This document shows positions 35,700 to 44,795 of a DNA stretch of 64,000 nucleotides, piece by piece. The DNA comes from Roseicitreum antarcticum. Its GTDB lineage: Bacteria > Pseudomonadota > Alphaproteobacteria > Rhodobacterales > Rhodobacteraceae. The position numbers were made by a program, and so were the translations under genes. The stretch is taken from NCBI RefSeq assembly GCF_014681765.1, contig NZ_CP061500.1, positions 62,001 to 126,000 on the forward strand. The letters run 5' to 3'. The first letter of the stretch is position 1. Every line of letters begins with the position of its first letter. Under the pieces are notes generated by a model. It saw only the letters and a list, made by a program, of their open reading frames with translations. It did no database searches and was not told where the DNA came from.

Positions 35700-38600
35700 T
35701 CAGTTCCCTCCGCGATCATGTAGTCCTGTCACGGAACAACGCGCAAGTAGACGATCAAGCACCGCGATGCCAGCCTGATCAACCGGACAGAAGAGGCGCA
35801 GTTTCCAGCTGATGATCTCCGAGAAGAAGCCATCCGCCTTGAGCCTGTCCTTGGCGGCCTCCGAGAAGCCCGACAGTTCGATCCGGTTCACCCCCATCAC
35901 GCGGGAACGGTGGAGTTCCATCCCCTCAGCCAAGCGCACCACTGTCTTGCCCTCGAGAACGAGGGCATGGACCTGCGCGCTTGTGAGCTTTGGAGCATCA
36001 GTGGCGAGCGTTGTCGCGACCCAAGTCGGCGAGACACGACGACCGATAATCCGCTGGCCGTCATCGGTCTGGAGCCGATAGACCCGGGTTTCATCTTGGG
36101 GAAGCTGTTTCCAGATCGGCAGCAGCAGACCTGCCACGATGTGAAGTGTGGATTCCGAGAACTCCGGCACATCCGCGAGCTCTGCGGTCCAAGCTGCCGA
36201 GAAGGCTGTACGATCCGCCTCAAGCCAATGGGTGTCGTCCATAATCCTCGCTGGCACTGTGCTGGCTTCCGTAGGGCGGATCAGCCGCAGTCGAGGCTCA
36301 ATCGTGCCGTCGTCCAACATCAAGCTGGTCGCTGGCACCTGCACTGCGGCACGACCTGAGCGGCTGTTGACCAGAAGCCTCCCTTTGGGGTCGTCGAGCC
36401 AACCAAGCGCATCCGCCAGTGACGTCGGCATGTTGCGGCGCTTTTCCGCAATGGTCAGAAGCTGGGTTGCAGCACCTGAGCCAGGATGGGTGTAGATCAC
36501 CCGTGCATCCGTGACGCGGAAACTTTCGGCGCGCAGCGTCTCGAGCCCGAGATCATAGACCCCGGCAGCGATGGCACCTTCAATCCGCTGGTCGAGAAGC
36601 TCTTCGAAGGCCGCAAACAGCACGGCTTGCATGTCGATTGTCAGCGCCAGCAGGCGATTGAGGAAAGTCGTGATCGGCGGCAGGTCGTCCTTGAGGCCGG
36701 TATCATCGGTAAGGCTGAGACCCGTTGCATTCTCAAAAGCCGCGAGTGAGCAGCCCGGCACATCGCCGCGATAGAGCCGGCGGTAGAGTTGACGCAAGGC
36801 ATCGCGGGCATAGGGCGACTCGAGATTGTCCTCGGGCCGGAACAGCCCCTGCCCCCCGGTCTGGCGCTGGCCGCGCGTGATCGCCCCAAGCGTGTCGAGA
36901 CGCCGCGCGATGGTGGAGAGGAACCGCTTCTCCGCCTTCACGTCCGTGGCCACCGGCCGGAACAGCGGCGGCTGCGCCTGATTGGTCCGGTTGGTGCGGC
37001 CCAGACCTTGGATGGCGGCATCGGCCTTCCAGCCCGGCTCGAGGAGGTAATGGACGCGCAGGCGCTGGTTCTTCGCCCCGAGGTCAGCATGATAGCTACG
37101 TCCCGTGCCGCCCGCCTCTGAAAAGATCAGGATACGCTTATGGTCATCCATGAAGGCTGCAGACTCGGACAGATTGGCGGACCCGGCGCGGGACTCGACC
37201 ACAAGCCGGGCCGCAGCCCCCTCGCCCTTGCGCACGATGCGACTCGAGCGGCCCGTCACCTCGGCGACGAGATCGGTGCCGAAGCGCTGGACGATCTGGT
37301 CGAGCGCCCCCGGCACGGGCGGAAGCGAGGCCAGCTTTTCGATCAGGGCATCCCGCCTGCGGGCGGCCTCGCGGCATTCCACCGGTTGGCCGTCCCGCAT
37401 CACAGGGCGGGAAGAGAGGTTGCCTTCGCTGTCGGTGAAGGGCTCGTAGAGCTGAACCGGGAAGGAATGAGCGAGATAATCCAGGACATATTCGCGCGGC
37501 GTAATGTCGACCCGGATGTCGTTCCACTCGTCGGTCGGGATCTCCGACAGGCGGCGTTCCATCAGTGCCTCTCCCGTCGAAACAATCTGGATGACGGCCG
37601 AATGGCCCGCCGCCAGGTCAGAGTCGATTGCGGCGATCAGGGTGGGGGTTTTCATCGAAGTGAGCAGGTGACCAAAGAAGCGCTGCTTGGCGGACTCGAA
37701 GGCAGAGCGCGCGGCGGACTTGGCCTGTCGGTTCAACGTGCCGTTGTCTCCAGCGATATTCGCGGCCTCCATCGCGGCGGCAAGGTTGTTGTGGATGATG
37801 GCGAAGGCCCCGGCATAGGCATCATAAATGCCCCTTTGTTCGGGACTGAGCGCATGCACCAGCATCTCGTATTCTACGCCGTCATAGGAGAGCGACCGGG
37901 CCGTATAGAGGCCGAGGGACCGTAGATCGCGGGCGAGCACCTCCATCGCGGCGATGCCACCGGCCTCGATCGCTTCGACAAACTCGGCGCGGGTTGCGAA
38001 GGGGAAATCTTCTCCACCCCAAAGGCCAAGCCGCTGCGCATAGGCCAAATTATGCACTGAGGTTGCGCCTGTAGCGGAGACATAGACCACGCGCGCATTC
38101 GGCAGCCTGTGCTGCAAGCGCAGACCCGCCCTGCCCTGCTGCGAGGCCGTAACATCGCCGCGCTCGCCCCTCCCGCCAGCGGCATTGGCCATGGCGTGGC
38201 TTTCGTCGAAGAGGATGACCCCATCGAAGTTCTGCCCAAGCCAGTCGACGATCTGATCGACACGGGATTTCTTGGCTCCACGCTCTTCCGAGCGCAGGGT
38301 CGCATAAGTAGTGAACAGGATACCTTCAGTGAGCAGGATATCGCGGCCTTGCGCAAAACGCGACAGCGGCGTTACCAGCAGCCGTTCCTGGCCAAGAGCC
38401 GACCAGTCGCGCTGCGCGTCCTCAAGCAGCTTGTCGCTCTTGGAGATCCAGAGCGCCTTGCGACGACCCTGCGCCCAGTTGTCGAGCAGAATCCCGGCCG
38501 CCTGACGGCCCTTGCCCGCGCCAGTGCCATCCCCTAGGAAAAAGCCGCGCCGGAAGCGGACGGCATCGGTCGCATCACCCGGTGCAGCTGAAACCATGTC

Positions 38601-40079
38601 GCCAGTCTCGTCCACGGTCCAGGACCCGGCGAGATGCGTGCCATGCGCTTCGCCCGCATAGATCACAGTCTCAAGCTGCGCATCCGAGAGGAGACCATCG
38701 CCCAGAATGGCGGCTGGCAGCTTCGGGCGGTAGCTGGGTTTCGGCGGCGCAACCGAAGCCATCGCCGCCGATTGCACAAGCTTGGTCGGATGCGGCTCCG
38801 CACTGGGGATGTCGATAGCCTGCAGGCGGAAGGTCTCATAAATTGCATCCGACAAGCGCGCATTGGCATCGTCCTCGGTCGCATCCCGCAGCGTATAGGC
38901 AAGATCCTCGGCATTGATTTGTGTTGCGGTGTTGGCGGTGGCTGTTGCGAACGTGGCGCGCGGCCTGCCATTGGCGGTTCGCGTGGCGGGGACAGTATTT
39001 CCCGGGAAGGGGGAACTGGTTCCCTGCGCTGCCGTTTCGCGCGCATCCAGTGCAAGGCGCGGGGGCACATTGGTCGTGATCAAAGACAGCAGACTGGCCA
39101 CATCGGACGATATGGGGCGGGTGAGATCGGCGGTGATGTCGCCCTTCTCTCCACCCCGGCACTTGTCGAACACCGAAATACGCGTCTCGAAGCTGGTGCC
39201 GTGTTTGGCGAAAGCCGCACCGGACACCGCGCTCGTGAAGACGAGGTGCGCGGACTCGGTCAGTTTTGCGAAGGTCTCGCTCCAGGCTGGCGCATTGGGG
39301 GCAAAACTTGCGCCAGTGATAGCCACGAGTCGCCCACCCGGGGCAAGCCGCGCTAAGGCCGAGCGCAGATGCCGCGCCGTCGCCTCCGTGCTGCGGGTAT
39401 CGACATTGGCCACCGCTGAAAACGGCGGATTCATCAGGATCACACTCGGGCGAAGGTGCGTGTCGAGGTGATCGTCGATCTGAGCGGCGTCAAAGCAGGT
39501 GACAGGGGATTCCGGAAAGAGAAGGCGCAGCAGATCAGCCCGGGTCTCGGCAAGTTCGTTGAGCGCGAGGCTGCCGCTTGCGATCATGGCCAGGATGGCC
39601 AGAAGCCCGGTCCCGGCAGACGGCTCCAAGACCAGATCGCGCGCGGTAATCTGTGCTGCCGCAAGTGCCGCCAGCCCCATGGGCAGCGGTGTCGAGAATT
39701 GCTGGAAGCGCTCCATCTCCTCGGACCGCCGCGTATGGGTTGGCAAAAGGCCGGACACCTTGGCAAGGATCGGCAGCAGCGCGGCGGGTGATCCGGCACG
39801 CGTCAGCAGCGCCCGGCCAAACTTCCGCAGGAAGAGGACCAGCGCCACCTCGCAAGCCTCATAGGCCAGCTTCCAGTCCCAAGCTCCATCGGCATCTGAA
39901 CCGCCAAAGGCTTGCTCCATCTCTAGCCGCAGGCGCAGCCCGTCGATTTGGAAGCCCTGTGCCAGGTCGGTTTGCAGCGCTTCAGCAACGGCGATGATCG
40001 CTGCAGCAGTATCTGGGGAGGGGGTTGAGGCAACGGGCGCAAGCGCGCGAACGGATGCAACAGGGGCGAGATGGGTCAT
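35700..40079 (-). CDS. Strawberry-notch-like helicase with N-terminal methylase
   Basis: A 1459-residue protein. An N-terminal methyltransferase-like part has LVLEPSAGTGLLAILA (about residue 149) and an NPPF motif (VILMNPPFSAVAN). The central SF2 helicase has Walker A LGDGTGAGKGRQAAG and DEAH-like ILFDESHAMANAAGG. The C-terminal strawberry-notch region has IFSEAGGTGRSYHAD and IQGLGRTNRTNQAQPP. Such giant genes are common on alphaproteobacterial plasmids and phage-like elements. A purine-rich leader element precedes it (40123-40171). Function is likely DNA maintenance or anti-restriction, not demonstrated. Confidence 0.9.
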   Translation of the reverse strand: MTHLAPVASVRALAPVASTPSPDTAAAIIAVAEALQTDLAQGFQIDGLRLRLEMEQAFGGSDADGAWDWKLAYEACEVALVLFLRKFGRALLTRAGSPAALLPILAKVSGLLPTHTRRSEEMERFQQFSTPLPMGLAALAAAQITARDLVLEPSAGTGLLAILAMIASGSLALNELAETRADLLRLLFPESPVTCFDAAQIDDHLDTHLRPSVILMNPPFSAVANVDTRSTEATARHLRSALARLAPGGRLVAITGASFAPNAPAWSETFAKLTESAHLVFTSAVSGAAFAKHGTSFETRISVFDKCRGGEKGDITADLTRPISSDVASLLSLITTNVPPRLALDARETAAQGTSSPFPGNTVPATRTANGRPRATFATATANTATQINAEDLAYTLRDATEDDANARLSDAIYETFRLQAIDIPSAEPHPTKLVQSAAMASVAPPKPSYRPKLPAAILGDGLLSDAQLETVIYAGEAHGTHLAGSWTVDETGDMVSAAPGDATDAVRFRRGFFLGDGTGAGKGRQAAGILLDNWAQGRRKALWISKSDKLLEDAQRDWSALGQERLLVTPLSRFAQGRDILLTEGILFTTYATLRSEERGAKKSRVDQIVDWLGQNFDGVILFDESHAMANAAGGRGERGDVTASQQGRAGLRLQHRLPNARVVYVSATGATSVHNLAYAQRLGLWGGEDFPFATRAEFVEAIEAGGIAAMEVLARDLRSLGLYTARSLSYDGVEYEMLVHALSPEQRGIYDAYAGAFAIIHNNLAAAMEAANIAGDNGTLNRQAKSAARSAFESAKQRFFGHLLTSMKTPTLIAAIDSDLAAGHSAVIQIVSTGEALMERRLSEIPTDEWNDIRVDITPREYVLDYLAHSFPVQLYEPFTDSEGNLSSRPVMRDGQPVECREAARRRDALIEKLASLPPVPGALDQIVQRFGTDLVAEVTGRSSRIVRKGEGAAARLVVESRAGSANLSESAAFMDDHKRILIFSEAGGTGRSYHADLGAKNQRLRVHYLLEPGWKADAAIQGLGRTNRTNQAQPPLFRPVATDVKAEKRFLSTIARRLDTLGAITRGQRQTGGQGLFRPEDNLESPYARDALRQLYRRLYRGDVPGCSLAAFENATGLSLTDDTGLKDDLPPITTFLNRLLALTIDMQAVLFAAFEELLDQRIEGAIAAGVYDLGLETLRAESFRVTDARVIYTHPGSGAATQLLTIAEKRRNMPTSLADALGWLDDPKGRLLVNSRSGRAAVQVPATSLMLDDGTIEPRLRLIRPTEASTVPARIMDDTHWLEADRTAFSAAWTAELADVPEFSESTLHIVAGLLLPIWKQLPQDETRVYRLQTDDGQRIIGRRVSPTWVATTLATDAPKLTSAQVHALVLEGKTVVRLAEGMELHRSRVMGVNRIELSGFSEAAKDRLKADGFFSEIISWKLRLFCPVDQAGIAVLDRLLARCSVTGLHDRGGN

Positions 40080-40122
40080 CTGGAAACTCCGGAATGAGGA
40101 ACAGGATCAGGACCGGACACCC

Positions 40123-40171
40123 TCTCTCGGGCACCCTTAGGCCTAACCTTTCCCGGCCCTCCTCTTTCTCT
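40123..40171 (-). promoter_or_regulatory. Shared 49-bp leader element A
   Basis: On the plus strand it starts TCTCTC and ends CCCTCCTCTTTCTCT, with AGGC and CTTTCCC in the middle, 43 bases upstream of the helicase start. The element at 54874-54922 has the same length, ends and spacing to its gene. Confidence 0.55.
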
Positions 40172-40255
40172 CAAACGCCTTGATCCCGACAGTCAGCTTG
40201 ATTTTGTTCCTATTATGTTCTATATTCAAAACTAAGCCAGAAAGGGAATTCCCAG

Positions 40256-40549
40256 ATGGAAAGCACCACTTATGCCCTGCCCGCAACGCCGAAACAGATC
40301 GCTTACGCGCGTTCACTCGCACTGCGCAATCAGACCCTTCTGCCGTGGGAGGTTCAGCAGGATCGCCGATCCCTCAGCGCCTGGATCGAGGCGCAGGCCA
40401 AGTTGAACCCTGTCGCGCAGGACAGCCGCCCAACTTCAAAGCAAGTCGCCTTCGCCGAACGTCTCGCGCGCATCAAGCGGCGCGCCGTGCCGGATGAGTG
40501 CTTTCGCGACAAAGGGCTGATGTCGAAGTGGATCGATGGGAACAGGTGA
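40256..40549 (+). CDS. Small protein, unknown (duplicated motif)
   Basis: A 97-residue protein with two similar segments, PTPKQIAYARSLALRNQ-like near residue 10 (ATPKQIAYARSLALRNQT) and PTSKQVAFAERLARIKRRAV near residue 58, each followed by a Trp-containing helix (LSAWIEAQ, MSKWIDGNR). The duplication suggests two short DNA- or protein-binding repeats. It is divergent from the helicase gene; TTGTTCCTATTATGTTC upstream may hold its promoter. Family not recognised. Confidence 0.65.
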   Translation: MESTTYALPATPKQIAYARSLALRNQTLLPWEVQQDRRSLSAWIEAQAKLNPVAQDSRPTSKQVAFAERLARIKRRAVPDECFRDKGLMSKWIDGNR

Positions 40550-40753
40550 GCGGCGCCACCTGGTCTCAAAGCACTCACATTTCGTTGCAGTCTCAGCGCG
40601 ATTGCAACGTAACAGTGACTCGTGCATCGGTTCGATTGCGTCGACCGACTGGTTAACGGCACGTCCGAAACAGTCCGGCTTCGATGAATTGCTGTGCCTC
40701 AGTATGACCTGGGCACATGGTTCGAGCCAACTTCGGAGTGCGGTCCGGTTTGA
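40550..40753. other. Spacer without a gene
   Basis: This spacer lies between the small protein gene and the sensor kinase. I see no supported gene or structure. Confidence 0.4.
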
Positions 40754-42157
40754 TCACGCCTCTCCGAGCGGCAAGCGCACGACGGCTTCCAGTCCGTGGT
40801 CTGGCGAGTTGCGTAGCACGACGGAACCACCATGTGCCTGAATGATGGTCCGGGCAATTGCGAGGCCCAGGCCGACGCCCCCTGTGTCACGGCTTCGCGA
40901 ACTTTCAAACCGCACGAAGGGTTCAAACACAGCCTCAAGCTGATCATCGGGTAATCCCGAACCCTTGTCAGCGATGGATATGATAACCGTCCCCGGTTCC
41001 TGCGTCAGAGTCACCTTGGCGACGCCACCGTAGCGGACCGCGTTATCGATCAGATTGCGCAGGGCGCGGTTAAGAGCGTGGGGACGGATGGTCGCGAACA
41101 GCGGCTCGATGGGTGCGAGGGTTGCGCGGTCCCCCCCAACATCGTTCACCAGATCCCCCAGCATCGAGGTGAGGTCGACCGTGGCGGTGGGCTCTGCCTT
41201 GGCGACACCGCGCGCGAACTCCAGCGTGGCCTCGACCATCGCCTGCATTTCCTCGACCAATGCCTTCAGCCGGATGCTGTCTTCGGTTTCGTCCAGCATT
41301 TCAATCCTGAGCCGCATCGCGGTCAGGGGGGAACGCAGGTCATGGCTCAGGGCCGCAAGCATGTGGGTGCGCTCGTTCACGAAACGGGTCAGGCGGTCTT
41401 TCATCCGGTTGAAAGCCTGCGTGGTATCACGCACCTCGGCCGGGCCCGTCATCGGCAGCGGTTCCGCATCAAGCCCTCGGCCCAGCCGATCGGCACCAAT
41501 TGCAAGGACACGCATCGGGCCCACCACCCGACGCGCAGTCCACCATGCAACCAAAGCGACGGCCACCGCCATCAGCAGCAGCGGCAACAAGGCTTGCGGT
41601 GAAAGCTGCGGGCCAGGCCGATGAAACATCGTCCGCACGTTCAACCAATCGCCGCCCGCGAGACGGATCGACAGTGTCATCTCGATAGGGTCGGTTCGTC
41701 CCGCCATCATTGCTTCGTGCATCGGGCGCATTGCTTCAGGCATGCCGTCGGGCAAGGGAAATGGATCAATTGCAAGGGCATGGACATCGGCCCGGACCTC
41801 CCGCTCCGGTTCGCCGAGGATCTGCCGGATTTGGCGCAGAACGACGTCAGCATCGCTGCTATTGTGCGGCGCTTCCGGGTCGGACCCCACAGCAAATCTA
41901 ACCAGTGGCGAATCTGCGGCCCGCAAGATTGACGGGTGCAGGTCGACGGGCGCATCGTCCAGCAACAAGACCACATTCGCCGCGCGTCCTGCCGCCTCCA
42001 ACCCCAGTGCCGCGCGCACGGCCCGGTTACGCTCGTCGGTCAGCAACAAAAGGCCCAGTCCCTGCGTGATGGCCAATGCCAGCAACAGCATGGCCAGCAA
42101 CTGACCTCCCAGGGAATGCGGGAAGATCTGGCGCAGAAAGGAGAGCCGCTGGTTCAT
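40754..42157 (-). CDS. Sensor histidine kinase of the metal island
   Basis: A 467-residue kinase. It starts MNQRLSFLRQIFPHSLGG, has a first membrane helix (about residues 17-42), a periplasmic sensor of about 130 residues and a second membrane helix (LLPLLLMAVAVALVAWW), then HAMP, and the phospho-acceptor LAALSHDLRSPLTAMR. The ATPase domain shows NLIDNAVRYGG, DKGSGLP and VGLGLAIARTI. The ATG overlaps the response-regulator stop (ATGA), so the pair is coupled. The sensor contains several Met and His residues (MPEAMRPMHEAMMAG), consistent with copper or silver sensing, but that is inference. Confidence 0.9.
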   Translation of the reverse strand: MNQRLSFLRQIFPHSLGGQLLAMLLLALAITQGLGLLLLTDERNRAVRAALGLEAAGRAANVVLLLDDAPVDLHPSILRAADSPLVRFAVGSDPEAPHNSSDADVVLRQIRQILGEPEREVRADVHALAIDPFPLPDGMPEAMRPMHEAMMAGRTDPIEMTLSIRLAGGDWLNVRTMFHRPGPQLSPQALLPLLLMAVAVALVAWWTARRVVGPMRVLAIGADRLGRGLDAEPLPMTGPAEVRDTTQAFNRMKDRLTRFVNERTHMLAALSHDLRSPLTAMRLRIEMLDETEDSIRLKALVEEMQAMVEATLEFARGVAKAEPTATVDLTSMLGDLVNDVGGDRATLAPIEPLFATIRPHALNRALRNLIDNAVRYGGVAKVTLTQEPGTVIISIADKGSGLPDDQLEAVFEPFVRFESSRSRDTGGVGLGLAIARTIIQAHGGSVVLRNSPDHGLEAVVRLPLGEA

Positions 42158-42879
42158 GGGAGCGCCCTCACATCTGCGGCAAGGCTGTAGCCTCCACCCC
42201 ATACGGTGGCGATCAGTGCGGGCTTGGCGGGATCGGCCTCGATCTTGCGGCGCAGGCGGCTGATCTGGTTGTCGATGGTTCGATCAAACACCTGCGCCGC
42301 GCGACCCGAGGTCAGATCGAGCAGTTGTTCACGGCTGAGCACGAAGCGCGGACGTTCCAGAAACGCTGTGAGCAGGCGAAACTCGGCGGTTGTGAGCGCC
42401 ACTTCGACGCCGTCGGCGTCGGTCAGGGTCCGGCGGTCGGTATCCAGAACCCAGCGGTCGAATGCCAGCCGGTGTCCGGCCAGACTGCCGCCAACCACTT
42501 CGACCCGGTCGGACCGGCGCAGGATCGCCTTGATCCGGGCCAGCAATTCGCGCGGGTTGAAGGGTTTGGGCAGATAGTCATCCGCCCCGACTTCCAACCC
42601 CACGATGCGGTCGGTTTCATCGCCCAGGGCGGTCAGCATCAGGATCGGGATGCCACCCTGCGCGCGCAAGCGGCGGCAGACCGACAGGCCATCCTCGCCC
42701 GGCATCATCACATCCAGGACGATCAGGTCGAACTGTCCGACCTTCATCGCCGCGTCCATCGCCACGGCGTCGGCGGCCGAAGTTGCCCGCATGCCATTCT
42801 TTTCAAGATACCTCACCAGCGCATCGCGAATCTCGCGGTGGTCATCGACAATCAGAATGTTGGGCGGATCGGGCATCAT
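42154..42879 (-). CDS. OmpR-family response regulator
   Basis: A 241-residue regulator. The receiver has ILIVDDHREIRDAL, the phospho-acceptor Asp in LIVLDVMMPGEDG (about residue 55) and the Lys in DDYLPKPFNPRELLAR. The C-terminal winged helix contains FVLSREQLLDLTSGR and VFDRTIDNQISRLRRKIE. An AGGAGA ribosome site precedes the ATG at 42879. It is divergent from the EF-hand gene, with an inverted repeat between them. Confidence 0.93.
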   Translation of the reverse strand: MMPDPPNILIVDDHREIRDALVRYLEKNGMRATSAADAVAMDAAMKVGQFDLIVLDVMMPGEDGLSVCRRLRAQGGIPILMLTALGDETDRIVGLEVGADDYLPKPFNPRELLARIKAILRRSDRVEVVGGSLAGHRLAFDRWVLDTDRRTLTDADGVEVALTTAEFRLLTAFLERPRFVLSREQLLDLTSGRAAQVFDRTIDNQISRLRRKIEADPAKPALIATVWGGGYSLAADVRALP

Positions 42880-42932
42880 CTTTTCTCCTGATGATCACCC
42901 TAGCTGAACCTGCCGCCTGCGCGCACGATAGA

Positions 42933-42969
42933 TTGTCGCAAACCGTCTTTGCGCCGCTGCTTGCGACAG
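42933..42969. promoter_or_regulatory. Inverted repeat between regulator and EF-hand gene
   Basis: TTGTCGCAA (42933-42941) and TTGCGACAG (42961-42969) pair over 8 of 9 bases, 19 bases apart. A related CAGTTTGATACAAAA stretch follows. This is a plausible site for the OmpR-type regulator acting on both divergent promoters. Confidence 0.45.
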
Positions 42970-43059
42970 TTTGATACAAAATACCGTTCCGGCTGACAAA
43001 CTCGTGGGACATCTGCCCCCCAGATTGGGTTCATCACAATCCAATCCAGGAGAGACAGA

Positions 43060-43566
43060 ATGAAACGTTCAACCAAATTTGCCCTTGCCGCCGTTGCTAC
43101 CCTTGGCGTTGGCGCCGTTGCGGTGCCGGTGATTGCCCAGCAGACCCACATGCAGCACGGCGAGATGATGGGCAGCGGAATGGGAATGATGGGCGGTCAT
43201 GACGGCATGATGGGTGGCGCAATGGGCATGATGATGGGCGGGGCCGGGAGTTATGCAATGGCCACGTTTGACCCCAACAGCGACGGCACACTCAGCCCCG
43301 AAGAAATGACGGCCGGCATTCAAGCCGAACTCACAACCTATGACACCGACGCCAACGGCGCGCTTTCGCTGGACGAATTTGCCGTGATGCACGCGGCGCA
43401 CACCCGGCCGATGACAGTGCGCGCCTTTCAGATGCATGATGCGGACGGCGACGCGCAGGTGACGGACGCTGAAATGGCGGCAATGGCTGCGATGATGCAA
43501 GACCACATGAGTGAACGGCAGGGCGACATGCCGGGCGCGGGTCACGGCATGATGGGCAATAACTGA
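43060..43566 (+). CDS. Secreted EF-hand, Met-rich protein
   Basis: A 168-residue protein with a signal peptide (MKRSTKFALAAVATLGVGAV, then cleavage near AQ). The mature N-terminus is Met/Gly/His rich (HMQHGEMMGSGMGMMGGHDG), suited to Cu(I) or Ag(I) binding. It is followed by three EF-hand loops (DPNSDGTLSPEE, DTDANGALSLDE, DADGDAQVTDAE). A likely periplasmic metal-binding protein. It opens the plus-strand metal operon and faces the two-component system across a shared control region. Confidence 0.85.
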   Translation: MKRSTKFALAAVATLGVGAVAVPVIAQQTHMQHGEMMGSGMGMMGGHDGMMGGAMGMMMGGAGSYAMATFDPNSDGTLSPEEMTAGIQAELTTYDTDANGALSLDEFAVMHAAHTRPMTVRAFQMHDADGDAQVTDAEMAAMAAMMQDHMSERQGDMPGAGHGMMGNN

Positions 43567-43639
43567 CACTCTATTTTCCCCGCCAGTCGCGCCAGGCGGC
43601 GTCTGGCGGGGCGACCCGATCACGGATCAGGAGGGAACG

Positions 43640-43756
43640 ATGATGAACGGATATGGTATGGGTTTTGGAATGGGCTTCGGCTGGCTCTGGATGATCGTCA
43701 TCCTTGTGCTGGTCGGCCTCGCAATTGCGGCGCTGATTAAATACCTGCGCAAATAG
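43640..43756 (+). CDS. 38-residue membrane peptide
   Basis: The sequence is MMNGYGMGFGMGFGWLWMIV followed by a hydrophobic helix and a basic end KYLRK. It is preceded by a strong AGGAGGGAACG ribosome site (ATG at 43640). One membrane helix is predicted, with a Gly/Met-rich N-terminus. Small membrane proteins of this kind are common in copper islands. It is too short for most gene finders. Confidence 0.7.
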   Translation: MMNGYGMGFGMGFGWLWMIVILVLVGLAIAALIKYLRK

Positions 43757-43856
43757 TGGCTGCACTCCCTTGCGAAGCCGCAGGCATTATCGATTTGGGA
43801 ACGTTCGATGCCCGAGTAAAGTTGAAATAGAAGCTACAATCTATCGGGAGTAAAAG

Positions 43857-44342
43857 ATGAACTATGGACGTTTCTTTGCAATGATCGCGACTTCGACGGT
43901 CGTGATGTTTGGATTAATGTATCTCAACACCTACGCGCTCGACCACATCTTCTTCTCGCAAACGCGCATGTGGATGGCGTTCTATATGGGTGCGGTGATG
44001 GCGATCATCATGCTCGCTTTCATGTTGGGCATGTATTCCAACAAGAGGGTCAATCTCGCGATCTTCGCGGGCGCGGTTGTAACCTTCGCCCTGTCGCTCT
44101 GGCTCGTCCGAAGCCAAGAGACGGTCGACGACCTCGCTTGGATGCGAGCCATGATCCCGCACCATTCCATCGCCATCTTGACCAGCGAGCGCGCGAATAT
44201 CTCGGACCCGAGGGTCCGGGCACTGGCAGATGCAATCATAGAGGCGCAGCTCAGCGAAATTGCTGAAATGAAGAGATATATCGCTGACATCGAGGCGAAC
44301 GGCGAGGCACCTGCGGGCACACCCCGAGCGGAAGTCGAATGA
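43857..44342 (+). CDS. DUF305 family membrane protein
   Basis: A 161-residue protein with three N-terminal membrane helices (about residues 7-28, 40-62, 70-86) and a C-terminal DUF305-like segment with WMRAMIPHHSIAILTSERA, the MIPHH motif typical of the family. His and Met residues suggest metal binding. It is in line with the other genes of the metal cluster. Function is not established. Confidence 0.85.
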   Translation: MNYGRFFAMIATSTVVMFGLMYLNTYALDHIFFSQTRMWMAFYMGAVMAIIMLAFMLGMYSNKRVNLAIFAGAVVTFALSLWLVRSQETVDDLAWMRAMIPHHSIAILTSERANISDPRVRALADAIIEAQLSEIAEMKRYIADIEANGEAPAGTPRAEVE

Positions 44343-44408
44343 CGCCACAGTCGGCTGGAAAGTAGACGTCGCTGCTGGAATAGAAATCATGAACAGAAAG
44401 GAACGACA

Positions 44409-44795
44409 ATGGACTATACAATCAACCGCCTGATAGCGGACGCCGATTTTGACGCCGTCGATGCGCGCACCCGCACGGCATTGACCGACAAGGGTTTTGG
44501 CATCCTGACCGAGATCGACGTCAAGGCGACGATGAAGAAGAAGCTGGATGTCGAGATGCCGGCCTATCGCATCCTCGGTGCGTGCAACCCGAAAATGGCC
44601 CATGAAGCCATCGCGATTGAGCCGCGTGTGGGCGCAATGCTGCCCTGCAACGTAATCCTGCGCGAGGTTGATGGCGGCGTCGAAGTCAGTGCCATCAATC
44701 CGGTAGCTTCAATGCAAGCAATCGACAATGCCGAACTGCATGCCGTTGCCGGTCAGGTACGTGATCTCCTGAAGAAGGCTGTCGAGGCGGTCTGA
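44409..44795 (+). CDS. DUF302 family cytoplasmic protein
   Basis: A 128-residue protein with the DUF302 domain and without a signal peptide: DKGFGILTEIDVKATMKKKL, YRILGACNPKMAHEAI and MLPCNVILREVDGG. It ends directly against the VTT gene (stop 44793-44795, ATG 44796). It contrasts with the secreted DUF302 protein at 11966. Confidence 0.9.
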   Translation: MDYTINRLIADADFDAVDARTRTALTDKGFGILTEIDVKATMKKKLDVEMPAYRILGACNPKMAHEAIAIEPRVGAMLPCNVILREVDGGVEVSAINPVASMQAIDNAELHAVAGQVRDLLKKAVEAV

